Source: Galerina marginata (Eukaryota > Basidiomycota > Agaricomycetes > Agaricales > Galerinaceae). From it: a DNA stretch of 64,000 nucleotides. The notes beneath the pieces were generated by a model, which was given only the letters and a program-made list of their open reading frames with translations, did no database searches and was not told where the DNA came from. Position 1 is the stretch's first letter; each line of letters begins with the position of its first letter. This document shows positions 57,152 to 64,000 of this stretch, one piece after another. Where the stretch lies: assembly GCA_023014335.1 (NCBI GenBank), contig JAECYW010000001.1, forward strand, positions 124,001 through 188,000, in the 5' to 3' direction. The position numbers and the translations under genes were made by a program.

Positions 57152-57907
57152 CTAAAGAATTGTATCTATATCTTTTTGTCTTTCCTCTTTTTGTTTTTGC
57201 CTTGAAAGTTGTCGTTCCCGCTTCTTGACCGCCTCCTTCGCCATCTCTTTCATCTCCTCCTGCGTCGGTAGAAGCTTTTCCTTCTTCACAGTACTCTGGA
57301 ATGACACCCTTGCCGACCCTCTTCTAAACTCTCTTTCACGCCACTCGTTAGCCACATCGGCCACCCTCCTTGCAACCTCGTCCAAGTGCTCCAGCATCTC
57401 ATCTCTCGTTGGATTGCGTACACCAGCCTTAGGGTTGAAGACCACATCGATCCGAACGTCTCCCTTCTCGAGGTCCTCGCGGACCTTGACGACCTTGTGG
57501 TCAAAGTCTTGATCAGCAGTAAACCATGTCAACTGCGCCTCCTTGTTCACAACATGTTTTCTCTCTTCATTTGCTTTCCTCGTCGCCTTCCGCTCGAGTT
57601 TTTGCAGTTTATCGTCCAGGTGGGCGAGGATTTGAACAACGGGAGGATCATGGGAGATGAGACGCAAAATGTGGGTGGAGTGATCGACAGTGTCCAGTAT
57701 CTTGGTCAACTTTTCGGCATGATGCAGAGTCCCGTTCGCGTCTTGGAGTTGAACAAACTGGTATGGGATTTGGCCATTTTTTGGATGGGTCCGCGCAGAT
57801 TTTAGGCCTCGAACGAGGAGAGGGACGACATCTCGAGCTATCGGTTGTACGCGCGTTGGGCGGAGGACAGAAACCACAGCCGTCCTGAATGCGAGAAAGG
57901 CACTCAT
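57152..57907 (-). CDS. mitochondrial translation initiation factor IF-3
   Basis: Organellar IF3 that keeps mitoribosome subunits apart and proofreads the initiator tRNA. A single exon of 251 residues. The N-terminus (MSAFLAFRTAVVSVLRPTRV) is basic and hydroxylated, as expected for a mitochondrial presequence. Recognisable IF3 features are NGQIPYQFVQLQDANG in the N-domain, a linker rich in Lys/Glu (KLQKLERKATRKANEERKHV), and the C-domain core KEAQLTWFTADQDFDHKV with KVREDLEKGDVRIDVVFNPK. The tail is a long basic helix. The intronless structure stands out among its intron-rich neighbours. Confidence 0.85.
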   Translation of the reverse strand: MSAFLAFRTAVVSVLRPTRVQPIARDVVPLLVRGLKSARTHPKNGQIPYQFVQLQDANGTLHHAEKLTKILDTVDHSTHILRLISHDPPVVQILAHLDDKLQKLERKATRKANEERKHVVNKEAQLTWFTADQDFDHKVVKVREDLEKGDVRIDVVFNPKAGVRNPTRDEMLEHLDEVARRVADVANEWREREFRRGSARVSFQSTVKKEKLLPTQEEMKEMAKEAVKKRERQLSRQKQKEERQKDIDTIL

Positions 57908-58803
57908 CTCGTCGGGAGTCAGAGTTGAGGAAGTGGAACGCGCTCAAGGAAGTTCGTGGGAAAATCACCAAGGTCTGGTCCGTCTGGATTCTGGAATAGT
58001 ATCTATTGCCTAATTGGGTGTTACGCACACAGCTGGGCGTTTTACCGGAAAAAATGGAGTAGTTGTTTGAATTTGCCTCACATTTTGCTGACATGTGCCC
58101 CCGCGTTAGGATGCATATGGGCAAAATCGAAAGTTGGGCAAAATGCTAACAATTTGCCGTCATAATTTGACTCCCCATTGAATGATCCGACCCCAGCTGT
58201 GGCGGACACCCTTGAGTCTTCATTCAAAAATCGTTAGAAAGCCAACTGACTGGTTCAAGTCCTGTCCGAGATGGTCAAGCTGAAGTTCAGGTAACTGAAA
58301 TTACTACATAGATTGATATCCGTCCGCGCCTATGTATCGATCGATTCTCTCCGTAAATCGAGGTTGAGAAACGTACAAAACTGACATCTATTGGACACAT
58401 TGTCCAAAGAAAGATAACTGTATACATGGTCAGGAATGATCCCGGGGGCTCAAATCTCACGCAGACTTGACAGTCCACCATTAATGCACGCATACTTTGA
58501 TCCATGGGAGGGGAGCAATTGGTACTTCGTAGGACTGTCAATAGATCTATCCATTGAATGGCGCGAAAGTCTTCACTGTGGTCTGCTTCTTGGAAGAGCC
58601 ATCGACAGGACCTACGAAGTTGGGGTGTCTAGGTCCGACATAGGCTTCATAAAATAGCACATAACCAAGCCTAAAAAGAAATAAATTTCCCAAAGAACCA
58701 ACCCGAGTGACATCTTACACATGGATTCACATTTTATCCGTTCATAATTAACTGTTAACTGGAGGGCCTCGTTTGATTGAGTGAGGGAAATTCGGAGAAC
58801 CTC
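57908..58803. other. intergenic: IF3 promoter and 3' flank of the GPI-protein gene
   Basis: About 900 bp. Two overlapping opposite-strand frames around 58287-58657 show no coding character. No gene is supported. Confidence 0.45.
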
Positions 58804-59577
58804 TCACAGGCCGAAATAGAGGCATGCTCCTAGGAGTAGCGTAGTTATCCCCACTCCTAGCCACCCGTTCTCTGCTGATCTGTTTCCAGATGCAGCGGTC
58901 GGTGCTGGAGAAGGACCAGGGGCGGTAGTGGAGGGAAGGGCAGTGACAGTGGATTGACTGAGAGGTGGTGTCGGTGTTGCAGTGAAAACAGTTGATTGGG
59001 AAGGCGCCGTAGTCTGACTGGAAGATGGAATAACGACCGAAGAAAGTGTTCGATTTGGGTTTTGTCCAGGGAAAGTAAGCTTTTGCAAAGAAAAGCCTTT
59101 GGAGGTACATTCGCTGACTAACGCTGAATAAAGGGGCAAGAATACAGTTCTAACCCGTAAGAATAGTGGAAAGCAGACTAAAATACACACCGTCGAGGAC
59201 CTGTTGTGCGGCAGTGTAATCCGTCTCGTTGATCGCGTTCTCAAAACACTGGAAACAATTGAAGTATCCCATCTCAAAGCTTGATTGGCAGCAAGTTGTA
59301 ATGGGGCAGCCCTTCCCGTAATTCAATTAGCAGGGCATCTGATCGATTATTTTTGGACGAGACTCACAGATGCAATGGCAGTATTCACTGGGTTGCACAC
59401 TGTTGTGCATTGAGAGGGGACATCAGGGATTGTGGTTTGCCTACGCCCAAGGGAGATGAAGTGGCGCTCGAGATTCACTCTGGCCGCAGGCGCAGACAGC
59501 TCGTGAGTGGCCTCAATCCGGCCGACCAATAACCCGGCCACCATCACCAAAAGAAAAAATGAGGTGAATCGTAACAT
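58804..59577 (-). CDS. small GPI-anchored cysteine-containing secreted protein
   Basis: Exons 59577-59368, 59311-59191 and 59117-58804 give 214 residues. A signal peptide (MLRFTSFFLLVMVAGLLVG) is followed by a domain with seven or eight cysteines, including QCTTVCNPVNTAIAS, CPITTCCQSSFEMGYFNCFQ and a later VSECTSKGF. A Ser/Thr/Pro-rich stalk (about 120-190) follows, then AASGNRSAEN and a hydrophobic C-terminus (WLGVGITTLLLGACLYFGL), the layout of a GPI-anchor signal. Such proteins sit on the plasma membrane or cell wall of mushrooms; no enzyme function is evident. It is divergently transcribed from TAD2. Confidence 0.85.
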
Positions 59578-59789
59578 GGTGTTGGTACCTTGCAACCTAC
59601 GGCTTTCGGTCAAGGAGGTTGGGAAGAAGAGCTGGCAGGAGGAATGGCCAATCTACTGCCTTCGTTCCCAGGATATCGAATGGACCCACGCATAGCATAG
59701 AAGAACCCGGAAATGTGCACGGAGGGCGTTCGGGACGAGATATAAGTAGGTCGGGTAGGGGTTAGGGTTTTTGATTATCTGATAACGAA
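59578..59789. promoter_or_regulatory. divergent promoter GPI protein / TAD2
   Basis: 212 bp between two start codons on opposite strands. A GATATAAGTAG element (about 59738) precedes TAD2 by roughly 50 bp. Confidence 0.55.
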
Positions 59790-60625
<836 letters not shown>

Positions 60626-60931
60626 CATCGTCATTTGTCATCGATTATGGGGTGTTGATGTGCAGAAAATCGGAGATTACGGGGAAATGTTACCTGCATA
60701 TGAAGAAACCGTTCCTACCAAGTTCTCGATCTATTCGTGGACCTGGGAGATCGGGATGTATCCGGTGCTGCGACTAAGCCGTTTCACGGGGAATCTCCTA
60801 AAGTCCTGACCCAAGTATATACCATTATATCATAGAAAAGTCATGAGGTGAGGCCGAATTACAACATGCCCAGACGAGAGAGTAACATACTCATGAGCTG
60901 GATTCTACGATTAGCAACTTTCAATAATGGA
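60626..60931. other. convergent 3' region TAD2 / prolyl oligopeptidase
   Basis: 306 bp between two stop codons; contains only 3' flanking sequence. Confidence 0.4.
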
Positions 60932-63900
60932 TCAGAGATTGGGTTGCTCAGTGGAGTCTTTCCAAACAAGTCCGAGCGATTGCGCGACAAATCCCCACTT
61001 GTCCGCGCTCTCTTTGATCCTGTCAATAAAATGATCAGCTGAAGATCGACGAGGTTGTCTGAACAGGGAAGAAGTCACTTTTGTTGAGTTGATTTGCCAG
61101 CTCCATGACCGGCTTTCTTGTCTATTCGGATAAGCAACGGGTTCGGGTTGTGTGGGAGCGAGTATTGGAGCTCAGCAGCTAGCTTGAAGGAATGCATGGG
61201 CACGACGCGATCATCATCTAGGTTATAGGATCGGCATCGACCAAAGGCGCATGACGTGCACAATGAGAAGCTTACGGTCAGCAGTTAGAAGTAACATTGG
61301 AGGGAACACCTTGTCTTTTGGTATGTTTTGTAGCGGGGATATGGGGAAAATGAAATCAAAGTCGTTTGGATCATCAGGGTTACCGTAATCACTGGTCCAG
61401 GCTTTACCTGGAATAGGGTAGGAATGGTGTTGGTCAGAAATGACTATTACGGACAGGGGTTGATAATAACATACCAATAGTAAACTTGTGGAACTAGAAA
61501 GAAGTCAGTTAGCAAGGGACTGGAGATATGGACCGGAACATACCTTCAGAAGATCGTGTACTCCGACGTCGGCTACAGCGCAGCCAAACGTACCCTCCGG
61601 GGCGCGGTTGACGCAAGCAGAAACCAACAAACCTTTTGGGAACGATGAGGAAGATGAGGGGGTAAATCCATAGAATTACAAACCGCCATTTGACCCCCCA
61701 TTGATTGTTACCTTGTCAGGAGCTGCGTACTGATTCTTCACAAGGTATTGGCTGTGACAGGAAACTTATTGCCGGCGGAGTAAAAAGAAGCAAGATGCGT
61801 ACGTTGCGGCGATAAAATCGTCGAAGCAATTTTCCTGCAGAACATCATGAGCAGCTGATGAAATACCAAGAGTTAAAGGAACAAGTGACCTTCTTTTCTC
61901 TACATCCAGCCAAGTGCCAGTCCTCGCCGAATTCTCCGCCACCTCTGATATTTGGAAGCGCAAACACGACGCCGTATTTTTGGAGGAATGTAAGAATTGT
62001 CGCGCTGAAAAAGGGGTCGATGGAGATACTGAATCCACCATAACCTGGAGAGCGTGAGGCGTAAATACGTGTGCCATTAAAAATTTCGATCGGATGTGGT
62101 CAGTCACCGTATTGTATAACTGGAGCAGTGCCGTCAAATTTCGTCGATTTGTGACGAACGATAAACATTGGGATGCTTGTGCCGTCCTTGCTCTCATACC
62201 ATACCTGCCAAGAAAAGGTCAGTAAATGGACCAGCTAAGAGGTGGGCAGCAAGTACTTGGCTAGCTTCGAAATCCTCCGTGTTTAGGCCGTTGAGCTTGG
62301 TTGTTCGGTAAATGCTCCACCGCTGCTCCTCAGGATCGGTAAACTTGTATCTACCAATTGTGCCAGGTGAGGTAAAACCATTCAGTTCGACAAAGAACGA
62401 GGAATGCTTTTCACGCCCAGACACATGAGCAGCGCCTACGAAGTCCTCAGCCAGGCGAGCAAGCTGGTTTCCAGCATGCGAATAGACATATACCTCATCT
62501 TTTACCTGCATAAGGTGGCCGATAACGTTATTGTTATTTACTTCGTATGATGGATGGGTCTTACATTGCGCTTATAAACGAGGGCAAAGTAGCCCTTATT
62601 TACGCTGGTAATGCTGGACAAGTATGCGTCGGTTTCAGGGATGAGCTCCTTGATTTCATTCCTTTTGGCAATGTCAACAGTTATGACTCTGTACTGGGGA
62701 GCGGATTCGTTAGTTCTAACATAGAACAATGAGCCCTTGTTTGTGATACTGGTAAAGGTCATTGATCAATCAAACACAAGGAAGAATTAGGGCCATACAT
62801 TTCATATTCTGAGTGATATTCATCGAAAACCTTCTGCCACTTGATATTGGGACCAAGATTTGCAGGATCAAATGCAGCAATCCAAAGTAAGTTTTGCTAC
62901 ATGGTGATTTAGACATCATAAATAAGAAGTTAATAATAAGTGCATTACCCTTGAGCTGTCCTTGAGAATGTAAAGGAGGAGATAATTGCCATCGTCTGTG
63001 ACATCAATGCTGAACATCCAGTCCCTATGTTCTTTGTCTTGATAGATCAGAGTATCCTCCGCTAAACAGTTATCTGCCCGTCAACCATAATTCCAGAAAG
63101 AACGGAAAGTTTATACACTGCGGCGTTCCAAGGCGATGATAATATACCATGGCATCCAGGTCACCTTCTGTTGCAATAGGCCCATTCTCTTGGGTGGCCG
63201 TGGAGGTATCTGGGTAACGCTACAATGAAGTTAGCAACAGCGATACCATACGGTCCAGGGAATGACCTGATAAAAAAAGCCCTTGGAATCAGGTGTCCAT
63301 CCTATGGATGAAAATTTGACAAATTTGATTTCTTCTGGAAGACGACCCTTGTCGTTCTTCGCGTCCACATCTTTAGTGAGAGGGGAATCCGTCGACCGCA
63401 CGTAAATTGTCACGAAATCACTGCCCTAAATAAATGTGTTAACACATGCTCGAGTAGTTTGCAGTGTTTCAATGTAGTACATACAGAGAAAGAGATACCA
63501 TACGCAAAATATTTGCCACAATCCGAAAAGGCATAGGTAGAAAGAGCAGCAGTTCCGTCATTGGAAAGGGCATTGGGCTGCACGGACATCAGCAATGGTA
63601 TGCGATTGGCAGAAAGCGGGCCCACATCAAAGAATAAATCGCCACCACTGCCATCGGCTGTAGAGAGATCCGGTAAATTGCTGTCTTTGGACCGGTACAA
63701 CGCTTAATTTTTGGCCAACGGACGTTCACTACCTTGTCAGGAAAGTCTGCATAAAACGCTCACCCGTCTGTGGCTCCAGGCCAGAATTGTAGTACCAGTA
63801 CCATCGGTTGTCGTCATGTAAGTAAGGGGCATAGGACTGGAAACACAGGATAGAGAGATTATTGCCAGAAATTCAAACGGCCGATTTGGGGCGCTTAATA

Positions 63901-64000
63901 CCTTGGGATAATCATTGCAAGCCTGAAACGCTTTTTCAAGCCGAGGGAGGTCGGGGTTTTTGTCTAGGTAAGTCCTTGTGAAAACCTCTTGAGCAGTCGT
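60932..64000 (-). CDS. prolyl oligopeptidase (S9A), 5' end outside window
   Basis: Serine peptidase that cleaves after proline in small peptides. Many short exons; the first visible part, near 64000, includes [31 protein letters not shown] and [17 protein letters not shown], which lie early in the protein, so only the N-terminal tens of residues are missing. The beta-propeller part includes [17 protein letters not shown] and [20 protein letters not shown]. The catalytic domain is complete: [16 protein letters not shown], the nucleophile in [16 protein letters not shown] (rejoined across an intron at about 61630-61676), the Asp in [20 protein letters not shown] (exon 61217-61079) and the His in [13 protein letters not shown]. 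The last exon (61019-60932) gives [16 protein letters not shown] and the end E-Q-P-N-L; reading through the last intron would truncate it falsely. Most mushrooms have one housekeeping POP; a few lineages have a second one that matures ribosomal cyclic peptides. No precursor-peptide gene is visible nearby, so housekeeping is the default. Confidence 0.93.

Overview
The window is nuclear DNA of a filamentous basidiomycete, most likely an agaricomycete mushroom. Genes are densely packed and carry many short introns (about 45-80 nt, GT-AG) that had to be spliced to restore reading frames. The gene set is fungal (SSK1-type response regulator, glucosidase II beta, CTU1, CBC1, EAF). It also contains a 39-codon farnesylated pheromone precursor ending in a CaaX box, a basidiomycete hallmark, and expanded F-box and lineage-specific membrane families. 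I assembled the gene models by hand from splice signals and frame continuity; nearly all close to an exact multiple of three.

Layout. 1-3.1 kb: an EAF transcription-elongation factor (cut by the left edge) and a HXXXD acyltransferase. 3.2-7.3 kb: a gene-poor stretch with a 21-bp minisatellite and decayed reading frames. 7.4-13 kb: glucosidase II beta subunit and ribosomal protein eS25 on a 163-bp divergent promoter, then an FGGY carbohydrate kinase. 13.2-18.6 kb: two related F-box genes flanking a broken copy of a membrane-protein family. 19.4-25.7 kb: a divergent histone H3 with a remodelled tail, then a KDM3-like JmjC H3K9 demethylase. 25.8-29.7 kb: a decayed multi-pass membrane gene and the tiny lipopeptide pheromone gene behind a TATA box. 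29.8-34.2 kb: a 1412-residue medium-chain dehydrogenase/reductase with a very long disordered N-terminus. 35-36.5 kb: CTU1/NCS6 tRNA thiolase. 37.4-39.0 kb: intact copy 2 of the membrane family. 40.4-44.8 kb: SSK1/MCS4 response regulator. 45.1-53.4 kb: ARS2/SERRATE, ESF2 and CBC1 (CBP80) in a row on the minus strand. 54.4-56.0 kb: intact copy 3 of the membrane family. 57.2-60.6 kb: mitochondrial IF3, a GPI-anchored secreted protein and TAD2. 60.9 kb to the right edge: prolyl oligopeptidase, truncated at its 5' end.

Functional links. ARS2 and CBC1, physical partners in nuclear cap-binding complexes, lie about 1.6 kb apart. CTU1 and TAD2 both modify tRNA anticodon-loop positions. An H3 variant sits beside an H3K9 demethylase. 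The most unusual content is the short pheromone gene with no receptor in view, and a three-copy membrane-protein family with proline-rich segments, an arginine-rich tail, a shared phase-1 intron and a shared 3' flank. One copy of that family has become a pseudogene.
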